Source: Gemmatimonadota bacterium
Lineage (GTDB): Bacteria; Gemmatimonadota; Gemmatimonadetes; Gemmatimonadales; Gemmatimonadaceae
Assembly: GCA_016194585.1 (NCBI GenBank)
Contig: JACQBG010000043.1
Location: 39,259 to 103,258, forward strand
DNA length: 64,000 bases
Direction of reading: 5' to 3'
Below, in pieces: positions 44,165 through 53,492 of this stretch. Made by a program: the position numbers and the translations under genes. How positions within the stretch are numbered: position 1 is the stretch's first letter; the number at the start of each line of letters is the position of its first letter. The notes below the pieces were generated by a model. The model made no database searches and was not told the DNA's origin. It saw nothing but the letters and a program-made list of their open reading frames with translations.

Positions 44165-45619
44165 ATGGACAACTCCCTCTCCCTCGCCCGCCATTTCGCC
44201 CGCCTCGTGTGGCTCCTCGCCAACGAGCCGGACGAGGTCGCCGAACAGAAGGCGCAGTTGCGGGCGACGGTCACCGTCTCCAAGGACACGCCCGCGCGAT
44301 TGCTCGTGAGCGAGGGGCGCCTGGTGGTGAACGACGTCGTGCTGCCGCAGGCGCTGGCCGGCGTCGTCGATCTCGCCGACCAACTGACGGCCCACCGCGT
44401 GTCGGCGCTCGAGATCGACCAGCGGGCGAAAGCGAAGGAGCTGCTCGCCGTGGCGCGGCTGCTGGCGGCGCGAGGCGCGACGGCTGAGGAGCGGCGGGAG
44501 CTCGCGACACAGCTCGAGGGCTACGAGGGGCAGACCGTCCGGTTCATGCGTGCCGCCGCCGCCGTGCCGGAAGCCGCCGCGGCGCCCTCGACGATCGACT
44601 TCTCCCGCTTCGAGAGCGATGTGCGGGTGAAGGCGACGTTCGAACAGCTCGCGATCGCCACGGAGCCGGTGCACGCGCAGCAACTGCTCGACGAGTTGCT
44701 GTTCGTCGTCGAGCAGGCGCAGCGCGAGGGGCGCGTCGCCACCGCCGCGAGCGTCTGCACGGGGCTCCTCGACTGCGAAGCACGCGTCACCGACCCGGAG
44801 ATCCGGCGGCTCTACCTCGTCGCCATGCGCCGCCTCACCAAGCCGGGCTTCCTGCAGCCGATCGCGCACCTCATCGGCGCCGACGAGGCGCATTCGGCCG
44901 ACGTGATGCGCATCCTGGCGCGGTTCGGCCAGGATGGCGTGGATGCGGCGGTCGACCAGTACATCAACGCGACCTCGAAGTCCGAGCGCGCCCTCTACTG
45001 GGAAGCGTTGAGCGGCGGACTCCCCGACACGCGCGAATCGCTGCTCAAGATGCTGACGGATCCGCGCTGGTACGTCGTGCGCCAGGCGTCGCAGTTGCTG
45101 GGAGAGCTCAAGGAGGCCGACGTCGAGCGCCCGCTATCGGAGCTGCTCTCCCATCCCGATGACCGCGTGCGGCGCGGCGCCGTGCGCGCCCTGAACCGGT
45201 TCGACTCGGCGTTCGTGTTCGACGCCCTCGCCCGCGCGCTCGGCGACGGGGCGGCGAGCGTCCGGCTCGCCGCCGTCAGCGCGCTCGCGACCCGCAAGAG
45301 CGCGCGGTCGGCGCAGCTGCTCTCGCAGGCGATCGACGACGAGACGGAGACGGAGGTGCAGTTCGCCCTGCTCGCGGCGCTCGGCCGCATGGGCACGCCG
45401 GACGCGGTGCAGAAGCTCACGCGCGCCGCCGAAGCGGCGAGCGGCTTCTTCAAGTCGAAGAAGGTCGCCGCGCTGCGCGTCGCGGCGGTGCACGCACTCG
45501 CCGAGGCGCGCACGCCGACGGCGATGGCGGCGGTACAGGTCCTCCTGAACGACAAGGAGCGCGAAGTGCGCGACGCCGCGAAGGTCGCGCTCACGGCGCC
45601 GCGCAGCACCGCCGCCTGA
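44165..45619 (+). CDS. HEAT-repeat protein
   Basis: A 484-residue soluble protein. The C-terminal ~200 residues are tandem HEAT repeats (DPRWYVVRQASQLLGELKEA, HPDDRVRRGAVRALNRF, DGAASVRLAAVSALATRKSA), about 30 residues each, forming a protein-binding solenoid. The N-terminal half is helical without a recognised family. No enzymatic motif or signal peptide is seen. It probably acts as a scaffold. It starts at ATG 44165 and converges with the M42 peptidase gene. A function in stress or secretion cannot be inferred from the sequence. Confidence 0.8.
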   Translation: MDNSLSLARHFARLVWLLANEPDEVAEQKAQLRATVTVSKDTPARLLVSEGRLVVNDVVLPQALAGVVDLADQLTAHRVSALEIDQRAKAKELLAVARLLAARGATAEERRELATQLEGYEGQTVRFMRAAAAVPEAAAAPSTIDFSRFESDVRVKATFEQLAIATEPVHAQQLLDELLFVVEQAQREGRVATAASVCTGLLDCEARVTDPEIRRLYLVAMRRLTKPGFLQPIAHLIGADEAHSADVMRILARFGQDGVDAAVDQYINATSKSERALYWEALSGGLPDTRESLLKMLTDPRWYVVRQASQLLGELKEADVERPLSELLSHPDDRVRRGAVRALNRFDSAFVFDALARALGDGAASVRLAAVSALATRKSARSAQLLSQAIDDETETEVQFALLAALGRMGTPDAVQKLTRAAEAASGFFKSKKVAALRVAAVHALAEARTPTAMAAVQVLLNDKEREVRDAAKVALTAPRSTAA

Positions 45620-45631
45620 GCGGCGGCGCGC

Positions 45632-46699
45632 TCAGCGCGCCGTGAAGTCCGTCGCCGGCGTCACCGCCTTGCAGGTTGCGGCGATGAGCGCCGCCGCGCG
45701 GTCGAGGTCGACCAGACTCACCATCTCGTTCGGCGAGTGCATGTAGCGGTTCGGCACCGAGAGCAGTGCGGTCGCCACCCCTTCGCGCGCGAGATGGATC
45801 GCATCGGCGTCGGTGCTCGTGTCGCGCCCCGCCGCGTGCAGGCTGTACGGGATGCGCAGCGTGTCGGCGGTGTCGCGCAGCAGGCGGAACGCGACCGGCG
45901 AGACGATCGACCCGCGGGTGAGCACGGGGCCGCCGCCGAGGCGGTGCTCGCCGAGCTCCTTCTTCTCGACCGAGGGATGGTCGGTGGCGAACGTGACGTC
46001 CACGACGACGGCCATCGCGGGATCGACGCGCCGCGCGCCGACGAGGGCGCCCCCGCCCATGTATGCGATCTCCTCCTGCGTCGTCGCGACGGCGACGACG
46101 CGCGCGTCGCCCGGATCGGCGGCGTAGCGGCGGAGCGCCTCCAGCACGACGAACGCGCCGATGCGGTCGTCGATCGAGCGCGAGACGATGCGGTCGTTGG
46201 GGAAGTCGAGCGCCGGCGCGTCGATCACTCCCGCGTCGCCGATCGAGAGCCGCGTCTCGGCCTGTGCGCGGCTGGTCGCGCCGATGTCCACCCACAGGTC
46301 GGTGAACTTCGACGCCTTCTCGCGGTCCTCGGTCTTCATGAGGTGGATGGGCTTCTTGCCGACCACGCCCGTGACCTCGCCGTCCCGGCCCGCGAAGCGG
46401 AGCCGCTGGCCGACGAGCACCTGCACGTCCCATCCGCCGATGGGGCCGATGTAAAGGAACCCCTCGTCGTCGATGTAGGTGACGATCACGCCGATCTCGT
46501 CGATGTGGCCGGCCAGCATGACGGTGGGCGCGCCGCCCGGATTCACGACGGCGATGCTGTTGCCGTGCACGTCGCCCGTCACCTCGGCGAAGGTCTTCGC
46601 CTCCTCGCGCCAGATGCGGGCCGGGGCGGATTCGAAGCCCGAGGGACCCGGGGTGTCGAGGAGGCGCTTCAGGAAGGCGACGGCGGAGGGCTTGAGCAT
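45632..46699 (-). CDS. M42-family metallo-aminopeptidase
   Basis: A 355-residue cytosolic peptidase of the M42 glutamyl-aminopeptidase/TET family. LLDTPGPSGFESAPAR opens the protein. The metal-site residues are in LAGHIDEIGVIVT (His and Asp), RSIDDRIGAFVVLEAL (Asp), TTQEEIAYMGGGAL (catalytic Glu pair), VDVTFATD and a late His in RYMHSPNEMV. It removes N-terminal residues from peptides, usually as a dodecamer. Length normal. It converges with the HEAT gene 12 bases away. Nothing unusual. Confidence 0.93.
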   Translation of the reverse strand: MLKPSAVAFLKRLLDTPGPSGFESAPARIWREEAKTFAEVTGDVHGNSIAVVNPGGAPTVMLAGHIDEIGVIVTYIDDEGFLYIGPIGGWDVQVLVGQRLRFAGRDGEVTGVVGKKPIHLMKTEDREKASKFTDLWVDIGATSRAQAETRLSIGDAGVIDAPALDFPNDRIVSRSIDDRIGAFVVLEALRRYAADPGDARVVAVATTQEEIAYMGGGALVGARRVDPAMAVVVDVTFATDHPSVEKKELGEHRLGGGPVLTRGSIVSPVAFRLLRDTADTLRIPYSLHAAGRDTSTDADAIHLAREGVATALLSVPNRYMHSPNEMVSLVDLDRAAALIAATCKAVTPATDFTAR

Positions 46700-46809
46700 C
46701 GGACGCGGATGTCGGATGGTGAAGGCGCTAGATTCAGGTGCACCTTCGGCTCATCGTAGCGCGCGACGTCGCCGCGCGGAAGCCATCGCATCCCGCCCGG
46801 GAGCCCCCC

Positions 46810-47172
46810 GTGATCCTCGTGTTCCTCGCCATCGGACTTGGCGCCGGCATCCTCTCCGGCCTCTTCGGCATCGGTGGCGGCATCGTCATCGTGCCCGCAC
46901 TCGTGTTCATGGGGCGACTCCCCCTCAAGACGGCGATCGGCACGTCGCTCGGGGCGCTGCTGCTGCCGGTCGGGGCGCTCGGCCTCTACACCTACTGGCG
47001 CGCGGGGCAGCTCGACGTGAAGGCCGCGGCGTGGGTCGCGCTCGGCATGGTCGTCGGCGTGCTCATCGGCGCGCTGGCGGCGCAGTCGCTCACCGACGCG
47101 CTGCTCAAGAAGGGATTCGCCCTGCTCCTCGTGGGCGTCGCGGTGCGGCTCTGGTTCTCCCCGATCAACTGA
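46810..47172 (+). CDS. Half-size TauE/SafE (TSUP) family membrane protein
   Basis: A 120-residue protein of about four membrane helices. LFGIGGGIVIVPALVFMG and TAIGTSLGALLLPVGAL are the hallmark of one TSUP repeat; usual transporters have two repeats in about 250 residues. It would therefore have to dimerise to form a channel. It may export sulfite or another small anion, but the substrate is not predictable. GTG 46810 has GGAG nearby; an in-frame ATG at 46738 would add a non-conserved N-terminus. Convergent with the following membrane protein gene. Confidence 0.75.
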   Translation: MILVFLAIGLGAGILSGLFGIGGGIVIVPALVFMGRLPLKTAIGTSLGALLLPVGALGLYTYWRAGQLDVKAAAWVALGMVVGVLIGALAAQSLTDALLKKGFALLLVGVAVRLWFSPIN

Positions 47173-47188
47173 TGCCGGCCCTCGGCGC

Positions 47189-47569
47189 TCAGGCGCGCGG
47201 CGGCGGGAACATTACCATCGCGAGCGCGAACACGAGCAGCCCCGGCGCCGCCGCGCCCTGCACGCCGGTGAGCAGGTAGGCCGCGAGTCCGGCCAGCGCG
47301 GCGAACTCCCCCGCTGCCCACGCGAGCACCGTGAACGTCGGGCGCCGTGCGGCATCGGCGCTGCCGGACCGCACCCGCAGCGCGACGAGCGCGGCCGCCG
47401 CGATCCCCGCGGCGACGAGCGCCATCGTGCGCAGCATCGGCGAGGTGTCACCCGGCGGTGGCTCGACGAGCGCGCGCCGCCTCACCAGGTAGCTGCCGAC
47501 GGCCAGCACGACGACGCCGGCGACCATGGCGGTGCGGATCAACGCCAGCGGACGGAACGGCGCCGCCAT
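47189..47569 (-). CDS. Small membrane protein, unknown family
   Basis: A 126-residue protein with about four hydrophobic segments: ALIRTAMVAGVVVLAVGSYL, MLRTMALVAAGIAAAALVAL, TVLAWAAGEFAALAGLAAYL and a last one near APGLLVFALAMVMF. The ATG (47569) overlaps the stop of the amidohydrolase by one base (TGATG), so the two are co-translated. I do not recognise the family. It may be an accessory membrane protein of the amidohydrolase or simply a neighbour. Confidence 0.65.
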   Translation of the reverse strand: MAAPFRPLALIRTAMVAGVVVLAVGSYLVRRRALVEPPPGDTSPMLRTMALVAAGIAAAALVALRVRSGSADAARRPTFTVLAWAAGEFAALAGLAAYLLTGVQGAAAPGLLVFALAMVMFPPPRA

Positions 47570-49242
47570 CACTTTGCCGTGTAGACGGCCTTGCCTCCGA
47601 CCCACGTGCTGAGCACGTGCGTGCGCAGCACGAGCTCGGCGGGGACGCGCATGATGTCCTGATCGAGCACGACGAAGTCGGCGTACTTGCCGGGGGTGAG
47701 CGACCCAAACTCCTTCTCCTGGAACGCGGCGTACGCGGGCCAGATCGTCACCGACTTCAGCGCCTCGTCGCGCGTCATGCGCTGCTCCGGGTACCAGCCG
47801 CCGGGGGGCCAGTTCTCGGCGTCCTGCCTCGTGAAGGCGGCGTGGAACGAGATGAGCGGATTCACCTGCTCGACCGGGAAGTCGCTGCCGTTGGGGATGA
47901 CGACGCCACCGTCGAGGAGCGCGCGCCACGCGTAGGCGCCGGGGAGCCGCTCGACGCCGAGCCGGCGCCCGGCCCAGTACATGTCGCTCGTCTGGTGGCT
48001 GGCCTGCATCGACGGGATGACGCCGAGTTTCGCGAAGCGCGGGATGTCGGCGTAGTTGAGGATCTGCGCGTGCTCGATGCGGAACCGGTGGTCGGCCGTC
48101 GGCACCGCCTTGAGGGCCGCCTCGTACGCGTCGAGCGTGATGCGGTTGCCCCGGTCGCCGATGGCGTGGGTGTTCACCTGGAACCCATGCCGAAGCGCCT
48201 TGGTCGCGATCTCCTGGATGAACTCGGGCGGTGAGACGAGCAGGCCGTTGTTGTGCGGGTCGTCGGAATACGGGTCGAGCAGGGCCGCGCCGCGGGACCC
48301 GAGCGCGCCGTCGGCGTAGAGCTTGATGCTGCGGATCCAGAGCGTGCCGCCGTAGAGACCGCTCTGCGGACCGCGCGCGAACCACTGGTCGAGGATGCCG
48401 GACGCGTCGCGGCCGCCACTGATCATCGCGTACATCCGGAAGTCGAGCTGCCCCGCTTTCCCCAGTTCCTCGTAGATGTCGATCACCCGGGGGCTCGCGC
48501 CGGCGTCGTGCACGCCGGTGAGTCCCCACCGCTGCGCTTCGGTGATCGCGGCGACGATCTCCTTCTTCTGTTCGTCGCGCGTGAGTTGCGGCATGACGCG
48601 GCCGATGAGTCCCTGCGCGTTGTCGACGAACACGCCGGCGGGGGCGCCGCTCGCGTCGCGCTCGATGTGGCCGCCCGTCGGATCCCTGGTCGCCGCGCTC
48701 ACCTGCGCGGCGTCCATCGCCTTTCGGTTGGCGAGCAGGGCGTGGCCGTCCACGCGCTCGAGCATCACCGGATGGTCCGGCACGGCGGCGGTGAGCTTGT
48801 CGTGCGTCGGGAACCGCGTGTCGCCCCAGCGGTTCTGGTCCCAGCCGCGGCCGGTGATCCACTGCCCGGGTGGCGTGGTCTTCGCCTTTGCGACGACGCG
48901 GGCGATGATCTCGTCGTAGCTCGATGCGCCCGTGAGGTCGACGATGGCAAGCGCGGTGCCAAGTCCCGCAACGTGGCCGTGCGCGTCGACCATGCCGGGG
49001 ATGACGGTGCGGCCGGCGAGGTCGATCACCCTCGTCTGCGGACCGCGCAGCGCGAGCGCGCCGCGCGTGTCGCCGACGAAGGCGACGCGGCCGCCACGCA
49101 CGGCGAGCGCGTCAGCGAGCGGGTGCGCGTCGTCGACCGTGTAGATGCGCGCGTTCGTGAGGATCAGGTCGGCCGGCGCCGCCTGCTGGGCGCAGAGCGG
49201 CGCGGCGACGAGGGCGGCGGCGAGCAGGTGGAGCGGTCGCAT
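47569..49242 (-). CDS. Secreted amidohydrolase (YtcJ-like)
   Basis: A 557-residue metal-dependent amidohydrolase with a signal peptide (hydrophobic core, cleavage after APLCAQ). Metal-site motifs include MVDAHGHVAG, a Lys in IRSIKLYADGALGSRG, HAIGDRGN, RIEHAQIL and PNGSDFPVEQ. The family hydrolyses amides or esters, but substrates are not predictable. I chose ATG 49242 because it gives a normal signal peptide; an earlier ATG at 49272 adds 10 residues. It probably acts in the periplasm. The stop overlaps the next ATG. Confidence 0.88.
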   Translation of the reverse strand: MRPLHLLAAALVAAPLCAQQAAPADLILTNARIYTVDDAHPLADALAVRGGRVAFVGDTRGALALRGPQTRVIDLAGRTVIPGMVDAHGHVAGLGTALAIVDLTGASSYDEIIARVVAKAKTTPPGQWITGRGWDQNRWGDTRFPTHDKLTAAVPDHPVMLERVDGHALLANRKAMDAAQVSAATRDPTGGHIERDASGAPAGVFVDNAQGLIGRVMPQLTRDEQKKEIVAAITEAQRWGLTGVHDAGASPRVIDIYEELGKAGQLDFRMYAMISGGRDASGILDQWFARGPQSGLYGGTLWIRSIKLYADGALGSRGAALLDPYSDDPHNNGLLVSPPEFIQEIATKALRHGFQVNTHAIGDRGNRITLDAYEAALKAVPTADHRFRIEHAQILNYADIPRFAKLGVIPSMQASHQTSDMYWAGRRLGVERLPGAYAWRALLDGGVVIPNGSDFPVEQVNPLISFHAAFTRQDAENWPPGGWYPEQRMTRDEALKSVTIWPAYAAFQEKEFGSLTPGKYADFVVLDQDIMRVPAELVLRTHVLSTWVGGKAVYTAK

Positions 49243-49308
49243 CGAGGTCCCGGGTGTGGGGAATCGATGCAAGTTCGCCCCGTCACCGCACGCCGTCCAG
49301 CCGCCGGC

Positions 49309-49833
49309 TCAGGGGAGCGAGCTGCCCTCGTCGAGCCCCGCCGTGGCGCGCAGGTCGCGGAGGATCTCGATCGCCCCGGTGTGCAGCACCACGTCGCCGA
49401 GCGCACGGCCGTCCTTGAGCGTGGCGCGCGTCACGCCGACGAACTTGCCGCTCGCGGCGATCACGTCCGACAGCCGCTGTTGCGGCGCCGCCGAGAGGAA
49501 GCCGCGCACCGTGTGTCCGCCGATGAGGACGACCTCGACCGGCCGATCCTCGGTGTTGATCCCCGCCGCGGTGCCCACCTGCACGCCCTCGTCGGGCGCC
49601 GACGCCATGATCACGTGCTCGGCCTGGGCGATGATGTGCCCCGGCGGTTCGTCGAGCCGCGGGCGGCGCGCCCGCGTGAGGTTGAACCACCCGCCACGGC
49701 GCGTGTTGAAGTACTGCACCAGCGACTGCTCCTCGCCGATGTGGATGTACCCCTCGACCACCGTCGAATCGCGGAGGACGAGGTTCAGCCGGCGCGGCTG
49801 CGGCTTGAGTCGGTTGGTGATGGGAACGGTCAT
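49309..49833 (-). CDS. Conserved hypothetical protein with internal tandem duplication
   Basis: A 174-residue soluble protein made of two similar halves: LVLRDSTVVEGYIHIGEEQ with SLVQYFNTRRGGWFNLTRA in the first, and VVLIGGHTVRGFLSAAPQQ with RLSDVIAASGKFVGVTRA in the second. Each half looks like a small beta-rich unit. I do not recognise a family with known function and see no catalytic residue. It starts at ATG 49833. It lies before the amidohydrolase on the same strand with a 66-base gap. It may bind a ligand or RNA, but that is speculation. Confidence 0.7.
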   Translation of the reverse strand: MTVPITNRLKPQPRRLNLVLRDSTVVEGYIHIGEEQSLVQYFNTRRGGWFNLTRARRPRLDEPPGHIIAQAEHVIMASAPDEGVQVGTAAGINTEDRPVEVVLIGGHTVRGFLSAAPQQRLSDVIAASGKFVGVTRATLKDGRALGDVVLHTGAIEILRDLRATAGLDEGSSLP

Positions 49834-50084
49834 GAGGCGGGGCGGCTCACGTCGCGCGCTGGGGGGAGGGCGGGCATAAGGACGTACGGTGCGATGATGA
49901 CCTCGTTGCATGCCGTGATGGCGGTCACGCCGCCGGCGATGCCGTCGGCCGGCCGCCACGCCGGGTCGTCCGTTCCATCGGAGGAGGTTCCCCCGTCCAT
50001 TCAGACGACCCAGAGGGGGGCGAGGTTATCATTTAGCGACTTCCGGGTGTCCCTCCCGACCCGGTACCATCCGCCGAGGTACCC

Positions 50085-51914
50085 GTGCTCCAACTCCGTC
50101 GACTCGCCGCGGTCCCGCTCTCGATCGGCCTCGCGGCCGCTGCCTCTGCCCAGGGGCGCGAGGGGCGCGCACCGCTGCGGTCCGCTCCGATCACCGCCGT
50201 CTCGTACACGGTCGCCTTCACGGCCGCGAACGGCGTCGACCGCGCGCTCGACGTCACGATGCGCTTCACCGCGGCCGGCCGCGACCCCGTGCTCCTCTCC
50301 CTCCCGGTGTGGACGCCGGGGGCCTACGAGGTGAGCAACTACGCGCGCTACGTGTCGAAGTTCGGCGCGACCGCGCGCGGCAAGTCGCTCCACTGGGACA
50401 AGGCCGACCCCGACACCTGGCGCATCGACACCGACGGCGGGGGTGACGTGACGGTCTCGTTCCGGTTCAAGGCCGACACCCTCGACAACGCCGGGAGCTG
50501 GGCGCGCGACGAGTTCGCGCTGTTCAACGGCACCAACGTGTTCATGTACGCCGAGGGGCGTCCGCTCGACTTCCCGGCGACGGTGACGGTGCGGACGGAG
50601 CCCGCGTGGCGCGTCGAGACGGGGATGCCGCGATCGTCGGCGACGACGTGGCACGCGGCGACGTACCACGAACTCGTGGACCATCCGTTCTTCGTCGGAC
50701 GGTTCGACCTCGACAGCGCGCAGGTGGACGGCGCGTGGTTACGCCTCGCCTCGTATCCGGCCGGGCTCGCGACCCCGGCGCGCCGCGCCCGGCTGTTCGA
50801 CCAGCTCGCCCGGGCCATCCCGAAGGAGAGCGCCGTGTTCGGCGGCCATCCGTGGACCACGTACGACGTGATGCAGATCGCCGACTCCGGATTCGGCGGG
50901 ATGAGCGCGCTCGAGCACGAGAACTCGAACGTCGCCATCGTCGGCGCGCAGCTGCTCGACGAGGACTTCGTCCCCTCGGTGTACGCGCACGAGATCTTCC
51001 ACGCGTTCAACGTGAAGCGGCTGCGCCCGGCCGACATGTATCCGTATCGCTATGACGTCATGCAGCCGACGCCCTGGCTGTGGGTGAGCGAGGGGATCAC
51101 CGACTACTACGCCGATCTCGCGCTCGTGCGGGGCGGGGTGGTGACGCCGCAGGAGTTCCTCGGCACGACGCAGCGGAAGATGGACCACGTGGCGCAGCTC
51201 GATCCGGTGTCGCTCGAGGACGCGTCGCTGCAGACGTGGCTCCACATGACCGACGGCACGAGCGACATCTATTACGACAAGGGGTCGCTCGCCGGACTCG
51301 CGCTCGACATCCAGATCCGCGACGCGAGCGACAACGCGGCCGGGCTCGACGACGTGATGCGCGACCTCTACCAGTCGGCGTACCGCCACGACCGCGGATT
51401 CACCGCCGACGAGTGGTGGGGCGCGGTGTCGCGTGCCGCGAACGGGATGAAGTTCGCCGACTTCGCGTCGCGGTACGTGGACGGGCGGGAGCCCTACCCG
51501 TGGACCGCGTGGCTGGCGAAGGCCGGTTGGCGCGTGACGAGCGACACGACGCGCGAGCCGCGGTTCGGGGTGAGCCTGCAGGGGGACTCGGCGGGGCTGC
51601 GCGTCATGCAGGTCGACGCCGGGGGCTCGGCCGCGGCCGCGGGGATCCAGCCCGGCGATGTATTGACGTCAATAGATGGGATCCCGGTGAGCGACCCGGC
51701 GTGGCAGGGGTGGCGCGTCAAGTTCGCGCATCAGGAGGGCGCGCCGGTCGCCATCGGCCTCCTGCGCGGCCGGCGGCCGATGCAGATCACGGCCAAGGTG
51801 AAGCTGGCCACGCTCATCGAGCAGAAGCTCGAGGCCGATCCCGCGGCGACGCCGAAGGCCAAGCGGATCCGCGAAGGGATCCTGAAGGGGGAGACGCGGC
51901 GGCCGCCGAAGTAG
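50085..51914 (+). CDS. Secreted M61 family metallopeptidase with PDZ domain
   Basis: A 609-residue peptidase with a signal peptide (ending AAAASAQ, about 23). The zinc motif HEIFH is in VYAHEIFHAFNVKRLRP, with a third-ligand Glu in WVSEGITDYYADL, matching M61 glycyl aminopeptidases. The N-terminal domain with VWTPGAYEVSNYARYV is also typical. A PDZ domain near the C-terminus (about 505-580: DAGGSAAAAGIQPGDVLTSI) may recognise substrates. It starts at GTG 50085, with GAGG upstream. It should cleave peptides in the periplasm or outside. Confidence 0.92.
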   Translation: MLQLRRLAAVPLSIGLAAAASAQGREGRAPLRSAPITAVSYTVAFTAANGVDRALDVTMRFTAAGRDPVLLSLPVWTPGAYEVSNYARYVSKFGATARGKSLHWDKADPDTWRIDTDGGGDVTVSFRFKADTLDNAGSWARDEFALFNGTNVFMYAEGRPLDFPATVTVRTEPAWRVETGMPRSSATTWHAATYHELVDHPFFVGRFDLDSAQVDGAWLRLASYPAGLATPARRARLFDQLARAIPKESAVFGGHPWTTYDVMQIADSGFGGMSALEHENSNVAIVGAQLLDEDFVPSVYAHEIFHAFNVKRLRPADMYPYRYDVMQPTPWLWVSEGITDYYADLALVRGGVVTPQEFLGTTQRKMDHVAQLDPVSLEDASLQTWLHMTDGTSDIYYDKGSLAGLALDIQIRDASDNAAGLDDVMRDLYQSAYRHDRGFTADEWWGAVSRAANGMKFADFASRYVDGREPYPWTAWLAKAGWRVTSDTTREPRFGVSLQGDSAGLRVMQVDAGGSAAAAGIQPGDVLTSIDGIPVSDPAWQGWRVKFAHQEGAPVAIGLLRGRRPMQITAKVKLATLIEQKLEADPAATPKAKRIREGILKGETRRPPK

Positions 51915-51931
51915 GAACGACGACGGCAGCG

Positions 51932-51980
51932 GATCGTTCATCGTCGACCGTTCACGGACAACGGTCACCGGTGAACGATC
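51932..51980. repeat. Nested inverted repeat between convergent peptidase genes
   Basis: Outer arms GATCGTTCA (51932-51940) and TGAACGATC (51972-51980) enclose a second short repeat ACCGTT/AACGGT. It can fold into a cruciform and lies between the M61 and M24 genes, so it may serve as a bidirectional terminator. The element GATCGTTCA also occurs at 38731. Confidence 0.55.
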
Positions 51981-51995
51981 GACCGCCGAGGCTGT

Positions 51996-53492
51996 TCACG
52001 GCTTCAGGCGCTTGTACGCGTCGACCCGCGCCGAGTCGCGCGCTGCGGGTCCCGCCTTCACCGCCATCTCCCGTTCGATCTCGTCCATCTCCCGCGGCGC
52101 GTCGGACGTGATGCGGTCGAACCCCGCGGCAGTGACGATGTAGTCATCCTCGATGCGCACGCCGATGTTCGCGTAGCGCCGCACCGCGGGCGCGAGCCGC
52201 GCCCTGAACGCGGCGTTCGCCGGCGTGTCGGGGATGATGTCGACCGTGTTCGCGCGCACGTACGCCCCGGGCTCGATCGTGAACACGCTCCCCTCGACGA
52301 ACGCGCCCCGGTCGGCGACGTCGACGTCATGCACGTCGAGCCCGATGGGATGACCGATGGCGTGCATGTAGTAGAGGCGGTACTGCGGGCACGTCGAGGC
52401 GCGCGCCGCCGTCCCGCAGTCGTAGGACGCGTCGGGCGACTCGATGAGGCCGAGCGTGGCGAGTCCCTGTTTCAGCACCGCGAGCGCCGAGTCGCCCAGC
52501 ACGCGGAACGACGCGCCCGGCCGCACCTGCCGTTCGGCCGCGTCCTGCGCCTCGCGCACGATCGCGTACACGGCGCGCTGCTCGGGAGAGAAGCGGCCGT
52601 TCACCGGCACGGTGCGCGTGAGGTCGGCCGAGTAGCCGGCGTAGTACGCGGCCATGTCCATGTTCACGACCTCGCCGTCGCGCATGAACCGGTCGTCGCG
52701 GTCGTAGTGCAGCGTCGTCGAGTTGGGCCCCGATCCGACGATCGAACCGTACGACGGACCGTCGGCGCCGTTGCGGCGGAACGTGTACTCGGCGAGCGCC
52801 TGCACCTCGAACTCCGCCATCCCCGGAGCGATGGCGTGCAGCACTTCGCGGTGCGCCGCGGCGCTCACCGTCGCCGCCATGCGGATGAGCGCGAGCTCGG
52901 CGGCCGATTTCCGTCCGCGGAGCGCGAGGACTCTCGGGGTCGCATCGTCGACCTTCAGCTTCCGGTGCTTCGCCTTGACGGCGTCGAGGAACTGGTCGTC
53001 GGCGGTGCGCGGCGCCGCGGTGCCGGGCACGTCGGCGCCACCCGACGAGAAATCGCCCACCGCGTGCAGCGCACCCCCGGGCGCGAGGAGCGAATCGAGC
53101 ACGCTGCGCAACGTGGCGGCGTCGCGTCCTTCCAGCCCCATGCGCGGCGCGACGCCGGCGACGCCCAGCCGCTCGCCGGTCCACACCTCGGCGGCCGGGT
53201 CCTTCGGCTGGACGAACAGCAGGCGATGCTCGACGCCGTCGCGGCGCACGAACACGAGTGCGGCGCCGGGCTCGAGGAAGCCGGTGAGATAGCGGAAGTC
53301 CTCGGCCTGCCAGAAGTTCTGGTAGTTCTCCTTCGGCTCCGGTGCGCCGAGCACGAGCGTGACGCCGTCGCCGGCGAGGGACTTCGCGAGCGCGTCGCGC
53401 CGCGCCGCGTACTCGGCCTGCGTGACCTGCGCCGTGAGTGGCACGGCGCATCCGAACGAGAGGGCGAAGCGCAGGACGCACGACGGTCGCAC
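51996..53492 (-). CDS. Secreted M24 family Xaa-Pro aminopeptidase
   Basis: A 498-residue exported peptidase. It has an N-terminal aminopeptidase-P-like domain (about 40-190) and a C-terminal pita-bread domain. Metal ligands appear in VNMDMAAYYAGYSADLTRTV (two Asp), IGHPIGLDVHD (His), FTIEPGAY (Glu) and RIEDDYIV (Glu). It removes N-terminal residues before proline in the periplasm. GTG 53492 is preceded by GAGGA and gives a normal signal peptide ending LTAQ; ATG 53525 would add 11 residues with no ribosome site. Confidence 0.9.
   Translation of the reverse strand: MRPSCVLRFALSFGCAVPLTAQVTQAEYAARRDALAKSLAGDGVTLVLGAPEPKENYQNFWQAEDFRYLTGFLEPGAALVFVRRDGVEHRLLFVQPKDPAAEVWTGERLGVAGVAPRMGLEGRDAATLRSVLDSLLAPGGALHAVGDFSSGGADVPGTAAPRTADDQFLDAVKAKHRKLKVDDATPRVLALRGRKSAAELALIRMAATVSAAAHREVLHAIAPGMAEFEVQALAEYTFRRNGADGPSYGSIVGSGPNSTTLHYDRDDRFMRDGEVVNMDMAAYYAGYSADLTRTVPVNGRFSPEQRAVYAIVREAQDAAERQVRPGASFRVLGDSALAVLKQGLATLGLIESPDASYDCGTAARASTCPQYRLYYMHAIGHPIGLDVHDVDVADRGAFVEGSVFTIEPGAYVRANTVDIIPDTPANAAFRARLAPAVRRYANIGVRIEDDYIVTAAGFDRITSDAPREMDEIEREMAVKAGPAARDSARVDAYKRLKP

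Noticed and set aside
44101..44487. 128-residue plus-strand frame overlapping the HEAT gene start
   Set aside because: It is an alternative frame within the HEAT-repeat gene, very Arg/Gly-rich, with no independent ribosome site.
49834..50084. Possible small gene in the 251-base gap before the M61 peptidase
   Set aside because: No frame with a ribosome site or conserved-looking peptide was seen; it holds only a plausible promoter-like AT stretch near 50025.
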